In this document: in pieces, positions 26,097-34,828 of the stretch
Layout: the number at the start of each line of letters is the position of its first letter
Numbering within the stretch: position 1 is the stretch's first letter
Assembly (NCBI GenBank): GCA_024583055.1
Contig: CP102145.1
Span: forward strand, 868,001-932,000
From: Streptococcus suis
GTDB taxonomy: Bacteria > Bacillota > Bacilli > Lactobacillales > Streptococcaceae
Length of the DNA stretch: 64,000 nt
Direction: 5' to 3'
The notes under the pieces: model-generated
Databases searched by the model: none
Told to the model about the DNA's origin: nothing
What the model saw: only the letters and a program-made list of their open reading frames with translations
Position numbers and translations under genes: made by a program

Positions 26097-27061
26097 AGCT
26101 TATTACGCTCCTTGTACAAGAGATAAAAGAAGAAAATGCCACCGATCAATTCAATGACCGTCCGAATACTGATATTGAAGTTAAAGACTCTTTCGACCAA
26201 GGTTTGAGCCAGTAAAAGGCTAACAAAGCCGAGCAGAGAGCCAACTAAAAAGAGGGTTCGATGACGAAAATCGTTGACCAGCTGATAGGTGAGATTGGCC
26301 AGAATGAAGCCCAAGAAAGACAAGGGACCGACCAAGGCTGTGGAGGCTGAAACTAGCAGAGCAACCAACCAAAGAAGCTGTTGCTGCTCCTTTTCCACGT
26401 CCACGCCCAAGAGCCGAGCATTGTCTTTTCCCAGATAAAAGGTATCCAGTACCTTGCCCTTTCGGTAGAGCAAACCACAAATCAGAATGGCCAATCCCAC
26501 CACCACAAGTAGGACGCCCTCATTGACATTCTGCAAGGAGGCAAAGAGTTTGGACTGCAGTTTGTCGTATTCATTGGGCTCCATCAAGACTTGTAGAAAG
26601 GTGGATGTGCTACGAAAAAAGGTTCCCAAGGTCATGCAAATGAGAAGAATAAGACCAATTCCCTTATTCAAAAGTGCCTTGATAGCTGGTTGCAAGAGCA
26701 AGAAAAATCCAGCCTGCAAGCCCAGCACCATGAAAAATTCGGTCAGGGAATTTGGTGCCAATCCCTGCGACCATTTCCAAAAGAAAAAGAGGAAAAGAGA
26801 CTGCATGAGGACGTAGAAACTTTCCAGTCCCAGCACAGACGGGGTCAGGAAACGATTGCCCGTCACCGCCTGAAAGCTGAAGGTGGAAAAACTAGCAATG
26901 ACAGCCACCACCAGATAGACCAGCAATTTTTTCAAGCGTAGGTTCAGGATGTAAGAATTGGGCAGACTACCATCTGGCAGGAGATAAAATAGCGTTCCCA
27001 AAACAGCGATGGCCGACAAAATGCCAATCAGAAGCAAGGTTGAGCGTTTGATACGGTTCAT
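26093..27061 (-). CDS. Iron-siderophore ABC transporter permease 2
   Basis: 322-residue FecCD-family permease with eight to ten membrane helices. The conserved ALVGPLSFLGFI loop is near residue 237. It overlaps its partner permease upstream and the ATPase downstream by four bases each, showing tight coupling. Forms the membrane channel with permease 1. Confidence 0.88.
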   Translation of the reverse strand: MNRIKRSTLLLIGILSAIAVLGTLFYLLPDGSLPNSYILNLRLKKLLVYLVVAVIASFSTFSFQAVTGNRFLTPSVLGLESFYVLMQSLFLFFFWKWSQGLAPNSLTEFFMVLGLQAGFFLLLQPAIKALLNKGIGLILLICMTLGTFFRSTSTFLQVLMEPNEYDKLQSKLFASLQNVNEGVLLVVVGLAILICGLLYRKGKVLDTFYLGKDNARLLGVDVEKEQQQLLWLVALLVSASTALVGPLSFLGFILANLTYQLVNDFRHRTLFLVGSLLGFVSLLLAQTLVERVFNFNISIRTVIELIGGIFFFYLLYKERNKL

Positions 27062-28011
27062 GCACGCGCTCCTTGCCAGATAATGAGGAGAAAGGCTAGG
27101 GTGCCGACCACTCCCAAAATCAAAGAAACTGAGACCTCGTAAGGCCAGATGACCAAACGTGCCAAGATGTCACAGACCAAGACCAAGAGGATGCCCCAGA
27201 TGACCACCAAGCCTTTGACTTTCTTGAAATAATCGCCTGCGTACTGCCGAACCAGATTGGGAATGATAACGCCCAGAAATGGCAGAGCGCCGACCGTAAT
27301 CATGGTCACAGCCGAGGTCAGAGACACCAAGGCTAGATCCAAGGTCTCATAGGCTTGGTAAGGCAGACCCAAACTCCGACTGGCATCCTCACCCAAAGCC
27401 ATGACCGAAAAGGCATCCGAATAGTACCAAATGGCAATCAAAACGAAAACCAACAAGAAGAGCCATTCGTACTGATTGCGCTGAATCATGGAAAAAGAAC
27501 CCTGACTCCATGCGGTCATGGACTGAATGAGGTTAAACCGAAAGGCAATCATCTGGGCAAAAGAGCCGATAATACCACTGTAAATCAGCCCAACCAGGGG
27601 CAGAACCCACTTTTCCTTGAACTGCAAGCGCCGGATAACTTGGATGAAAACCGTTGTAAAGAGCAGGGCAGCAAGAAAGGCAAAACTCATTTTTTGAAAG
27701 AGAGTGGCCTTGGGAAAGGCAAATAAAGACAAGAGAATGCCCAGCTGGGCTGCCTCTGTCGTCCCTGTTGTCGAGGGGGCTGCGTAGGGATTTTGTGACA
27801 CGGTTTGCATTAACAAGCCCGACAGGGAAATGGCCCCACTGGCTAAGATAATGGCAAGAGTTCTGGGAAGACGCGATTCCCAAAAGAGGATCCTAGACGT
27901 ATCCTGTCCCTGAAAAAGCCCAAGCCAGGAAAAGCCGACATGACTGCCAATGGATAAAGAAAGAATGATTAAACTAGCCGTCAGACCAGCTAGGAGAATT
28001 TTATTTTTCAT
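27058..28011 (-). CDS. Iron-siderophore ABC transporter permease 1
   Basis: 317-residue FecCD-family permease. The signature RLPRTLAIILASGAISLSG is at about residues 48-66, and the GALPFLGVIIPNLVR loop near 240. It is the first gene of the importer operon, behind a promoter and a Fur-like site. Pairs with permease 2. Confidence 0.88.
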   Translation of the reverse strand: MKNKILLAGLTASLIILSLSIGSHVGFSWLGLFQGQDTSRILFWESRLPRTLAIILASGAISLSGLLMQTVSQNPYAAPSTTGTTEAAQLGILLSLFAFPKATLFQKMSFAFLAALLFTTVFIQVIRRLQFKEKWVLPLVGLIYSGIIGSFAQMIAFRFNLIQSMTAWSQGSFSMIQRNQYEWLFLLVFVLIAIWYYSDAFSVMALGEDASRSLGLPYQAYETLDLALVSLTSAVTMITVGALPFLGVIIPNLVRQYAGDYFKKVKGLVVIWGILLVLVCDILARLVIWPYEVSVSLILGVVGTLAFLLIIWQGARA

Positions 28012-28035
28012 GATACCTCATTTTTCAATAGTACA

Positions 28036-28064
28036 AGCTTAACAGAAAAGCAGGTAAATGTCAA
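28036..28064 (-). promoter_or_regulatory. Promoter of the iron-siderophore operon
   Basis: Minus strand TTGACA (28059-28064), 17-base spacer, TAAGCT (28036-28041). The -35 is consensus and the -10 moderate. The start would be about 20 bases before the first gene. Confidence 0.6.
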
Positions 28065-28069
28065 TCTTT

Positions 28070-28091
28070 GATTATAATTGTCAGATAATTC
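28070..28091. promoter_or_regulatory. Possible Fur/PerR-family box
   Basis: GATTATAATTGTCAGATAATTC just upstream of the -35 box is AT-rich with imperfect ATTATAAT-like dyad symmetry resembling Fur/PerR operators. This would fit iron control of the importer but the match is partial. Confidence 0.4.
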
Positions 28092-28122
28092 TAATTTAAA
28101 ACAGAGTCAGTCTCAACAGCAT

Positions 28123-28156
28123 AAAAAATCCCAAGCAAAATCAACTGCTTGAGATT
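28123..28156 (-). terminator. Terminator after the 154-residue gene
   Basis: ATCTCAAGCA/TGCTTGGGAT stem (with G-T pairs) followed on the minus strand by TTTTTT. Confidence 0.75.
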
Positions 28157-28161
28157 CTAAC

Positions 28162-28626
28162 TTATAAATATTCACCCTTAACATTAAAGTAAGTTCCACG
28201 GATTTCCCCAGCTAGTTTGGAGCGTTGGCGGGCAAACTTGAATTTGCCTTCAAATTCTTTGGGAATGTCAATCCCGTCTGACAATTTGAAACCGACAGCT
28301 CGTTTGCCACCTTCTTCTAGCGTATAGAGGACATTGACAGCCAGGCCATTATCATAAAAGACAAAAGACCAGAGAACGCCATCTACCTCAAGCTGGGCTA
28401 CGTTAAGCGGGGTATATGGAAAGTTCATGTCCCGCTCTGCCAGGACCTTCTCGATGAAGGGCAGGATTTCAGGCTTCTCCTCTGGGCTATAGACCACGAA
28501 CTCCTGCTTGTATTTGTTCCAGAAATAGCGGGCTTCGTTGGCACGCAGACCGGCCAAGACTTCTGCGACTGGACTAGTTTCCAAGCCTGTCGTTTCGACT
28601 TCTTTAAAATTTACTGTGTAAGCCAT
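28162..28626 (-). CDS. Hypothetical protein next to ppaC
   Basis: 154-residue soluble protein of unknown function, found after ppaC in other streptococci by memory. Features: aromatic-rich core (ARYFWNKYKQEFVVYS), GVLWSFVFYDNGLAVNVLYT and a basic C-terminus. No signal peptide or known catalytic motif. Separated from ppaC by a small terminator-like hairpin at 28648-28663, so expressed partly by readthrough. Confidence 0.65.
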   Translation of the reverse strand: MAYTVNFKEVETTGLETSPVAEVLAGLRANEARYFWNKYKQEFVVYSPEEKPEILPFIEKVLAERDMNFPYTPLNVAQLEVDGVLWSFVFYDNGLAVNVLYTLEEGGKRAVGFKLSDGIDIPKEFEGKFKFARQRSKLAGEIRGTYFNVKGEYL

Positions 28627-28647
28627 GATTTTCCTTTCAATAAAGAA

Positions 28648-28663
28648 AGCACCCGAAGGTGCT
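28648..28663 (-). terminator. Hairpin between ppaC and the downstream gene
   Basis: Perfect 6-base stem AGCACC/GGTGCT with tetraloop TTCG, followed on the minus strand by TTCTTT. A stable tetraloop terminator, possibly leaky. Confidence 0.6.
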
Positions 28664-28669
28664 AGGTAT

Positions 28670-29605
28670 TTATGCGTTAAACGCTTCTGTCAATTGTGGC
28701 ACCACTTGTTTCTTACGGGAAACGGCACCAGCAAGGAAGGCATGGTTGTTTTCCAACTTGAAGTTGAAGGCTGCTTCCACCTTGTTCATGTTGCTTCCAA
28801 GGGCAAGGATTTCAGAGTTTGAGTTAACGATGTCTGTAATCATCAAAACAAAGTCAGAGTAGCCATTTGCTGCTGATGCTGCTGTCATAGCTGCTTCGAT
28901 TTCTGCTTGGCGTTCCAAAACTTCTGCAATGTCCACTGTGTTGACTTGGGCTACACGCACGTCATTGCCGTTCAAACCAAAGGTTTTTGCGTCGATGTCG
29001 ATCAATTCTTCTGCTGACTTGCTGGCAAGGTTGGTTCCTGCTTTCAAGAGTGCCAAGCCATATTCTTCCAAGTTCACACCAGCAATTTCAGCCAATTCAG
29101 CTGCAACTTGTGGATCTGTTGCGTGAGTGGTTGGAGATTTGAGCAAGAGCGTATCTGAAATCAAACCTGATAGAAGAAGTCCAGCTACTTCTTTTGGAGG
29201 TGTCACACCATTTTCTTTGAAGGCACGGTAAACGATTGAAGATGCTGAACCAACCGGCTCCAAACGCATGTACAATGGATTTGCCGTTTCAAAGTTGGCA
29301 ACACGGTGATGGTCAATAACAGCTGCAACTTCCACATCCTTGATGTCTGCGATTGATTGTTGGAATTCATTGTGGTCCGTCAAGATGACTTGGCTAACGC
29401 CTTCTGCCTTAGCAGACTCAACCACGCGCGGTGCTGTCACACCAAAATAGTCAAGCGCAAAGGCTGTTTCTTCATTTGGCGTTCCAAGTGCAACTGCTTC
29501 CGCATCACGACCAGACACTTCACGCTCCAAGTGAGCCCAACCGTATGATGATGCAATGGCATCTGTATCAGGATTTTGGTGACCAAAAACTAAAAATTTA
29601 GACAT
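28670..29605 (-). CDS. ppaC: Manganese-dependent inorganic pyrophosphatase
   Basis: 311-residue family II pyrophosphatase (DHH phosphoesterase). Metal-binding motifs [14 protein letters not shown] (residues 7-20), LTDHNE (about 75) and the DHH signature VIDHHRV (about 97-103) are intact. The C-terminal DHHA2 domain contains [10 protein letters not shown] near residue 296. Hydrolyses pyrophosphate in the cytoplasm to drive biosynthesis. Confidence 0.96.
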   Translation of the reverse strand: MSKFLVFGHQNPDTDAIASSYGWAHLEREVSGRDAEAVALGTPNEETAFALDYFGVTAPRVVESAKAEGVSQVILTDHNEFQQSIADIKDVEVAAVIDHHRVANFETANPLYMRLEPVGSASSIVYRAFKENGVTPPKEVAGLLLSGLISDTLLLKSPTTHATDPQVAAELAEIAGVNLEEYGLALLKAGTNLASKSAEELIDIDAKTFGLNGNDVRVAQVNTVDIAEVLERQAEIEAAMTAASAANGYSDFVLMITDIVNSNSEILALGSNMNKVEAAFNFKLENNHAFLAGAVSRKKQVVPQLTEAFNA

Positions 29606-29671
29606 GTCTACAACCTCATTTTTCTAATAATCTCCTACATTTTACCATAAAAGATGACTCTTGAAAACAAA

Positions 29672-29701
29672 AGAAACCAGGCTTTTCACGACCTAGTTTC
29701 T
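29672..29701 (-). terminator. Terminator after the esterase gene
   Basis: 10-base stem AGAAACTAGG/CCTGGTTTCT (one mismatch) with a T-rich tract on the minus strand. Ends the sialic-acid catabolic operon before ppaC. Confidence 0.75.
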
Positions 29702-29721
29702 GCATTCATTGTATCGAAAAA

Positions 29722-30690
29722 TTAATCACCTAAAAATCGTGTCCCCACCAAGTAATCAAAGGCATAGTCATTAACCTTGACGTTGAGGGCATCGTGCCCA
29801 TAGTCTGGAAGGATTTTCATTTCTTTTTCAACTTCCAGGCGGTTATAGGCCGCAAACTGGGTCGAAGGTGGACAAACTCCGTCCTCTAGACCAGTCACCA
29901 TGGCCACAGGGCATTTTACCAAATGAGCCAAGTTTTTAATGTCAATGTAGGACAGGGTCTGCAATACCTGCTCCTCCGTCTCATGGAAGGGATCCGAGTA
30001 TTTGAAATAACGGAAGAGCTCATCATAGGCCTCGCTGTTATTACCCAATTCCAAGACTCGCTTGAAGTCCGATAGGAAAGGATAAATAGACAGGCATTTT
30101 GATAGGTCTGAATAGAGGCTGGCCGCTACCAGAGCCAGGGCCCCGCCTTGGGAGGCCCCATAACTCATCAGCTGGTGCTCATCCACAAAGTCAAAGCCAG
30201 CCACTAGCTTAATCAGCTGGTAGACATCCAAGTAAACATCCTTGTAGAAAAGATGGTCTGGTCCCTGCAACATGCCACGAATGACCTGCCCCTTGACTGT
30301 CGGGCCCTTAAATTGGCCCAAATCCTGGGAACAACCGGCCTGACCACGCACGTCCATGGCCACAACACCGTAGCCAGCTGTCGTAAACTTGAGCAATTCA
30401 GCCCAGTCAGGTGATTGGCCTTGGTAACCGTGGAAATAGAAGAGAACAGGCACAGGCTGTTCAGCTTTAGGAAAAATAGTTTTGGCAAAGACCCGTGAGC
30501 CGTTGGTACCTGTAAAATAGAGTTCATAGCAAATCACACCAGGCAAACCAGCTGGCTTTTCAAGCAAATCATGATCTGGCAGTTCTGGCAAAGCAGCTAG
30601 TTGCTGCTGCCAAAAACTATCAAAATCTTCTGGAAGCTCATGACGACCATGATAGGTACGCATAGCCTCCAGGGACATGGTATCAATCAT
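29722..30690 (-). CDS. Acetyl esterase (cephalosporin-C deacetylase / AXE1 family)
   Basis: 322-residue alpha/beta hydrolase of the AXE1 family. Nucleophile elbow YGASQGGA (Ser near 180), earlier FHGYQGQSPDW oxyanion loop, Asp in VTGLEDGVCPP and His in LPDYGHDA complete the triad. Family members remove acetyl groups from sugars. In this locus it could deacetylate O-acetylated sialic acids, which is inference from neighbours. The ATG at 30690 was chosen; upstream TTG at 30702 overlaps nanK. Confidence 0.85.
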   Translation of the reverse strand: MIDTMSLEAMRTYHGRHELPEDFDSFWQQQLAALPELPDHDLLEKPAGLPGVICYELYFTGTNGSRVFAKTIFPKAEQPVPVLFYFHGYQGQSPDWAELLKFTTAGYGVVAMDVRGQAGCSQDLGQFKGPTVKGQVIRGMLQGPDHLFYKDVYLDVYQLIKLVAGFDFVDEHQLMSYGASQGGALALVAASLYSDLSKCLSIYPFLSDFKRVLELGNNSEAYDELFRYFKYSDPFHETEEQVLQTLSYIDIKNLAHLVKCPVAMVTGLEDGVCPPSTQFAAYNRLEVEKEMKILPDYGHDALNVKVNDYAFDYLVGTRFLGD

Positions 30691-30694
30691 AGAC

Positions 30695-31591
30695 TCACCC
30701 AACTTTCAAGCCCTGTTTTTGGGCAAAATGATAGAATGCCCCTAGCATGCCAGCTGCATTTTCATGTTTAGCAAATGCAATCCTTGTTTTTTCAACCAAG
30801 CTTGGTAATAAATGACGTTTTATTGCTTCTTGAATCATGGGTTCCAGATATTCTTTCTGCCCCATTATTCCACCACCTAGGATGACAATCTCCGGATTGA
30901 CTACATAAGTAATGGTTGCAATGCCCTTACCAAGATTATCCACTAGTTGATGAATAGCCACCTGGCACTTGCTGTTGCCATTTTTAGCCTCTTGAAAAAT
31001 CCGGTAGCCATCCCAGTCTGCTGGGGCATCACCATGCAGGTCTGCCACATGCTGGACTAGGGCTGTCGTTGAAGCAATATCCTGAAAGGCCCCGTCAGAC
31101 AGGGGTAGATAGCCCACTTCACAGGCTGCATTACTGGATCCGTGGTAGATTTCCTTGTCGATAAGAAGACAGCCACCAATACCTGTGCCAATCGTCAGGC
31201 AAAGGCAAATTTGATTGTCTTGACCCGAACCCGAAATTCCTTCTGCTAGACCTGCACAGTTGACATCATTTTCTATTTCACAAGGCAGGCCAAATGTTGC
31301 CTCAATTTCAGCCTTGAATTTCGTTCCGGCGTAGTTAGGAATTTGCGGCCCAGAGTAGAAGATTTCCCCTTTAACATGGTCGACCATTCCTGCTGAAGAA
31401 ATAGCTACACCTGAAATATCAGAATTGTCCTTGTATTTTCTTACCAAATCCTTAACTGTCGCAAGGATATGTGGCCCTCCCAGGTGAGCCTGGGTATCCA
31501 TTTTATATTGCTCTAGGAGCTGCCCTTCCTGGTCAACCAGGCCATACTTAATCTGGGTACCTCCTATATCTACTGCTAAATAGCGTGTCAT
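30695..31591 (-). CDS. nanK: ROK-family kinase, probable N-acetylmannosamine kinase
   Basis: 298-residue ROK sugar kinase. ATP motif DIGGTQIKYGLVD (residues 7-19), catalytic Asp in ENDVNCAGLAE (about 110) and the TIGTGIGG phosphate loop (about 131) are present. The usual ROK zinc-binding CxCGxxGC motif is not seen: the place reads YHGSSNAACEVGYLP. It sits between sialate lyase and an esterase, so phosphorylation of ManNAc to ManNAc-6-P, the substrate of NanE, is likely. Confidence 0.85.
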   Translation of the reverse strand: MTRYLAVDIGGTQIKYGLVDQEGQLLEQYKMDTQAHLGGPHILATVKDLVRKYKDNSDISGVAISSAGMVDHVKGEIFYSGPQIPNYAGTKFKAEIEATFGLPCEIENDVNCAGLAEGISGSGQDNQICLCLTIGTGIGGCLLIDKEIYHGSSNAACEVGYLPLSDGAFQDIASTTALVQHVADLHGDAPADWDGYRIFQEAKNGNSKCQVAIHQLVDNLGKGIATITYVVNPEIVILGGGIMGQKEYLEPMIQEAIKRHLLPSLVEKTRIAFAKHENAAGMLGAFYHFAQKQGLKVG

Positions 31592-31603
31592 AAGTCACCT
31601 CCA

Positions 31604-32524
31604 TTAGCCGATAAAGGCCGCCTTAGCCTGCACAATCATGTCTGCCGCCTCCTTGGCAATGACCAAATCTACCTCATTTAGTGAAGACAGAGGAGCCCGA
31701 ACAGAGCCGATGTCCAGGCCTTCATTGATGCGGAGCACTTCCTTGATGACAGCGTACATGTGACCGTGACCGGAGCAGAGTTTCGTAATAATTCGGTTGA
31801 TTTCAGCCTGGAGTTCACGGGCTTTTTCCAGTTCTTTCTTGGCAATCAAGTCATCTAGGGCCAGGAAGAGTTCCGGCATAGAACCATAGGTACCACCGAT
31901 ACCACCGCCAGCTCCCATGAGACGACCGCCCAAGAATTGCTCATCTGGACCATTGAAGACAATATAGTCTGGACCAGCAATGTTGATAAAGGTGTCAATG
32001 TCCTGCACTGGCATGGATGAATTTTTCACCCCGATGACACGAGGATTCTTCAGCATTTCCTTGTAGAGGCTTGGCGTCAAAGCCACACCAGCCAACTGCG
32101 GAATGTTGTAAATCATGAAGTCCGTATTTGGTGCGGCACTGCTGATGCCATTCCAGTAGTCAGCGATGCCGTACTCTGGCAAGCGGAAATAAATCGGCGG
32201 AATGGCCGCAATGGCATCAACACCCAATTCTTCAGAGTGACGGGCCAATTCTTGACTGTCCTTGAGATTGTTGCAGGCCACATGGTTGATAATGGTCAAT
32301 TTACCACGCGCCTCTTCCATGACTGCTTCAAGGACCTGCTTGCGGTCTGCCACACTCTGGTAGATGCATTCACCAGACGAACCATTGACATAAAGACCTT
32401 TCACACCCTTGTCAATAAAATAACGGGTCAGAGCCTTGACACAGTCCGAATCAATTTCTCCATTTTCACCGTAACAGGCATAAAATGCTGGGATAATTCC
32501 TTTGTATTTTTCTAAATGAGACAT
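31604..32524 (-). CDS. nanA: N-acetylneuraminate lyase
   Basis: 306-residue (beta/alpha)8 aldolase of the DHDPS/NAL family. NGSSGE (residues 47-52) binds the carboxylate, the catalytic Tyr is in MIYNIPQLAG (about 139) and the Schiff-base Lys is in VIGVKNSS (about 167). Splits sialic acid into pyruvate and ManNAc in the cytoplasm. The symbol nanA denotes the lyase, not the neuraminidase often given that name in pneumococci. Confidence 0.92.
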   Translation of the reverse strand: MSHLEKYKGIIPAFYACYGENGEIDSDCVKALTRYFIDKGVKGLYVNGSSGECIYQSVADRKQVLEAVMEEARGKLTIINHVACNNLKDSQELARHSEELGVDAIAAIPPIYFRLPEYGIADYWNGISSAAPNTDFMIYNIPQLAGVALTPSLYKEMLKNPRVIGVKNSSMPVQDIDTFINIAGPDYIVFNGPDEQFLGGRLMGAGGGIGGTYGSMPELFLALDDLIAKKELEKARELQAEINRIITKLCSGHGHMYAVIKEVLRINEGLDIGSVRAPLSSLNEVDLVIAKEAADMIVQAKAAFIG

Positions 32525-32567
32525 AAGATTCCTTTCAAATTTATCAGTTTTTCAGGATTTCAAGATT

Positions 32568-33194
32568 TCAGGATTTATAGTAAAGAAGGAAGAGATAGAC
32601 CAGGCCCGAGTAGCCGAAAGTAGCCAGCAATGAGAGGACGACCAAAAAGGTCAGACCATTGAAAAAGGCTACAAAGGCTAGGACCAGAAGTACCACGACA
32701 ATAGTCAGGGTCAGCCAAAGGTTTCGAGCCGACTGCATCAGGGCGGTCAGACCCAGCTGAACCAAGGGCAATTCTACTTGACTGGCCACTTGATAGAGGT
32801 AGGGAATCATCAACTGACTAAAGATAAGGGTCGCAAAGCAGACCAGGCGCAGAATTTGTATGGGCAACGAGGTCACACCCGAAGTCAAGAATAAGTTCAG
32901 GATGCAGACTCCCACCAAGAGACCTTCCAGCAGACCCAAGGTCAAGCCCTGTTTCCAATACCGCTTCACCATGACAGGATAGGTCGCAAGAACAGCTACT
33001 TTTCCTTCCTTTCTAAGGATGTCCAAACTGGCAAAGAGAGCCAGGCGGGCAATCCCAAAGGTCAAGACAGGCAAACTGGTCACCACAAAGCAAATATTCA
33101 GAAGGAAAATGGTGAAGACCTTTTCCACCGATTGCCAAAATGGGTGATTGACATCGAATAAAGATTGTAATAACTGACCACCTGTCTTTTTCAT
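32568..33194 (-). CDS. YesL / DUF624 family membrane protein
   Basis: 208-residue membrane protein with five hydrophobic segments. The start SLFDVNHPFWQSVEKVF and ICFVVTSLPVLTFGIARLALF match DUF624/YesL proteins that accompany sugar ABC transporters in Firmicutes. Role unknown, possibly support for transporter assembly. It lies in the catabolic part of the sialic-acid cluster. Confidence 0.82.
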   Translation of the reverse strand: MKKTGGQLLQSLFDVNHPFWQSVEKVFTIFLLNICFVVTSLPVLTFGIARLALFASLDILRKEGKVAVLATYPVMVKRYWKQGLTLGLLEGLLVGVCILNLFLTSGVTSLPIQILRLVCFATLIFSQLMIPYLYQVASQVELPLVQLGLTALMQSARNLWLTLTIVVVLLVLAFVAFFNGLTFLVVLSLLATFGYSGLVYLFLLYYKS

Positions 33195-33203
33195 GGAAAT
33201 CTC

Positions 33204-33653
33204 CTATTCTATCAAAATTTTGTACACAAGTTTGCGGACCTGTTCTCCTTCACCCGCTTTTTGGTTGGGCAAATGAGACTCTCCTGGCAGGAAAAAGGCA
33301 AAATACTCATCATTGATGGTCAAATCAAGCTGACTGGATGCCGTCACAAAGCCAACATCTGACTGGGCTTGATAAGGTTCTAAGTCCTCCAGACCGTCAT
33401 ATCCGTAGGAAATCATTTCTTGACCAGCTAGAAGAAAATGCAGATCTGCATAATTTCTATGGTATTCAAAACGCTGCCCTGGCTCCACTAGCTGATTGTC
33501 CTGAACAAAGCAGAAAACCTTGTCCCCAGCCAGCTCGTACCTGCCAGGATCTTGTGTCTTGAAGTCACCACTCAAAATACTATCGATGGCCAAATCCAGA
33601 TGCGGATCCAGCCCCTTATATGTTGCAATATTTTCAATCAGATCGTAAATCAT
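33204..33653 (-). CDS. YhcH/NanQ family (DUF386) sialic-acid anomerase-like
   Basis: 149-residue cupin-like protein of the YhcH/YjgK/YiaL group. Metal-binding residues are expected in EYHRNYADLHFLLAGQE (two His, one Glu, about 75-92) and FFLPGESHLPN (about 119). E. coli NanQ (YhcH) speeds anomer conversion of sialic acid. Start ATG at 33653 follows AGAGG by six bases. It opens the nanQ-yesL-nanA-nanK-esterase operon. Confidence 0.85.
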   Translation of the reverse strand: MIYDLIENIATYKGLDPHLDLAIDSILSGDFKTQDPGRYELAGDKVFCFVQDNQLVEPGQRFEYHRNYADLHFLLAGQEMISYGYDGLEDLEPYQAQSDVGFVTASSQLDLTINDEYFAFFLPGESHLPNQKAGEGEQVRKLVYKILIE

Positions 33654-33984
33654 ATACAACCTCTAATCTATATTTGCTTTAATACTCTGTGAAAATCAAA
33701 ATCATCCGTTGTCAAGAGCCTTGGTGAGTGAAAAGCTACGGTGGAGGTTTTCACTCGTCAAACCAAATCGACCTAGTCTCGTACTATTTCCCACGAAGAC
33801 TGATCAACCAACCCAACGGGATTTGGCAATGTAAATTTCTTTTAGCCTAGCTGAAACAGTCTTCATCAACACTCCAACGAGATGCTCTAAGAAAATGGCT
33901 TGGCATCTAGGCAAGGAAGTCGAAGGTTTAACTAAAGTTTACCGAGACGACTTAACGACGAGACAAAGCCATTCTCGACGAGCA
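33654..33984. other. Intergenic region between the transporter and catabolic operons
   Basis: 331 bases without a supportable gene. It contains a dispersed repeat (33684-33735), a 9-base hairpin GAGTGAAAA/TTTTCACTC at 33725-33756, and short CTCGTCG-type repeats next to the permease stop codon. A promoter for nanQ is probably here but no clear boxes were found. Confidence 0.5.
33684..33735 (+). repeat. Dispersed intergenic repeat, copy 1
   Basis: Shares about 45 bases with copy 2 at 44228-44279, both containing a GAAAA-TCAAA block, TTGTCAA and AGCCTTGGTGAGTGAA. Similar intergenic motifs are scattered in streptococcal genomes. Confidence 0.7.
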
Positions 33985-34815
33985 TCAGCCTTTCACAGCA
34001 CCCATGGTAATCCCCTGTGTAAATGATTTCTGGAAGATAAGGAAGACGGTTACGATCGGTACGGCCGCCATGGCAGCACCCGCCATGATGAGACCGTAGT
34101 TGGTCGCCATCTCGGCCTGCATGGTCGCAACCCCCAGGGAAATGGTCAGGTTCTGACGAGAGGTCAACATAACCAATTGCATGAAGTAGTCGTTCCAAGA
34201 ATTGATAAAGGTAAAGATTGCCAGGGCCGCAAAGCCAGGTTTTACGATTGGGAAGGCCACATTCCAAAAGGTAGATAGCTCGCCACAACCGTCAATCTTA
34301 GCTGATTCCAAAAGCTCGGTCGGGATATTTTCTGAGAATTGCTTCATGAGGAAGACACCGAATGGCCAGCCAACCAGTGGCAAAATAACCGCTGCAAGCG
34401 TATCGTGGATACCCATGAAATTAACAATCCGTACCAGCGGCACCAAGACTACCTGCTTAGGCAGGGCCATGGCCGCGATGAAGATAGAGAAAAGAATTTT
34501 CTGACCGTAGAAGCGTTTCTTGGCCAGAACATAGCCTGCCAAGGATGAGGTCGCACAGACCAAAATCATGGTAGCTAAGGAAATAAAGACTGAGTTCCAC
34601 AACCATTGCAGGGCTGGGTTTTGCACAGTCAACTTAACAAAGTTTTCCAGGGTTGGCTCAGTTGGCCACCACTGGGGCGGAATGACAATGGTATGGGGTT
34701 GAGACTTGAAGGCCCCTGTCATAATCCAGTAGAAAGGAAAGATAAAGAGGACAGTCAAGGTCAACAAAATCACTGAAGATAGGATTGAAAATGGGGTAAT
34801 GGTTTTCTTTTTCAT
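33985..34815 (-). CDS. satC: Sialic-acid ABC transporter permease (MalG-type)
   Basis: 276-residue CUT1 permease with six helices. The EAA-like loop reads LESAKIDGCGELSTFWNV near residue 180. The start ATG at 34815 has AAAGGAGG. It closes the transporter set satA-satB-satC, which in S. pneumoniae (SatABC) is the main sialic-acid importer. Assignment is by synteny with nanE. Confidence 0.85.
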   Translation of the reverse strand: MKKKTITPFSILSSVILLTLTVLFIFPFYWIMTGAFKSQPHTIVIPPQWWPTEPTLENFVKLTVQNPALQWLWNSVFISLATMILVCATSSLAGYVLAKKRFYGQKILFSIFIAAMALPKQVVLVPLVRIVNFMGIHDTLAAVILPLVGWPFGVFLMKQFSENIPTELLESAKIDGCGELSTFWNVAFPIVKPGFAALAIFTFINSWNDYFMQLVMLTSRQNLTISLGVATMQAEMATNYGLIMAGAAMAAVPIVTVFLIFQKSFTQGITMGAVKG

Positions 34816-34828
34816 CTTGACCTCCTTT

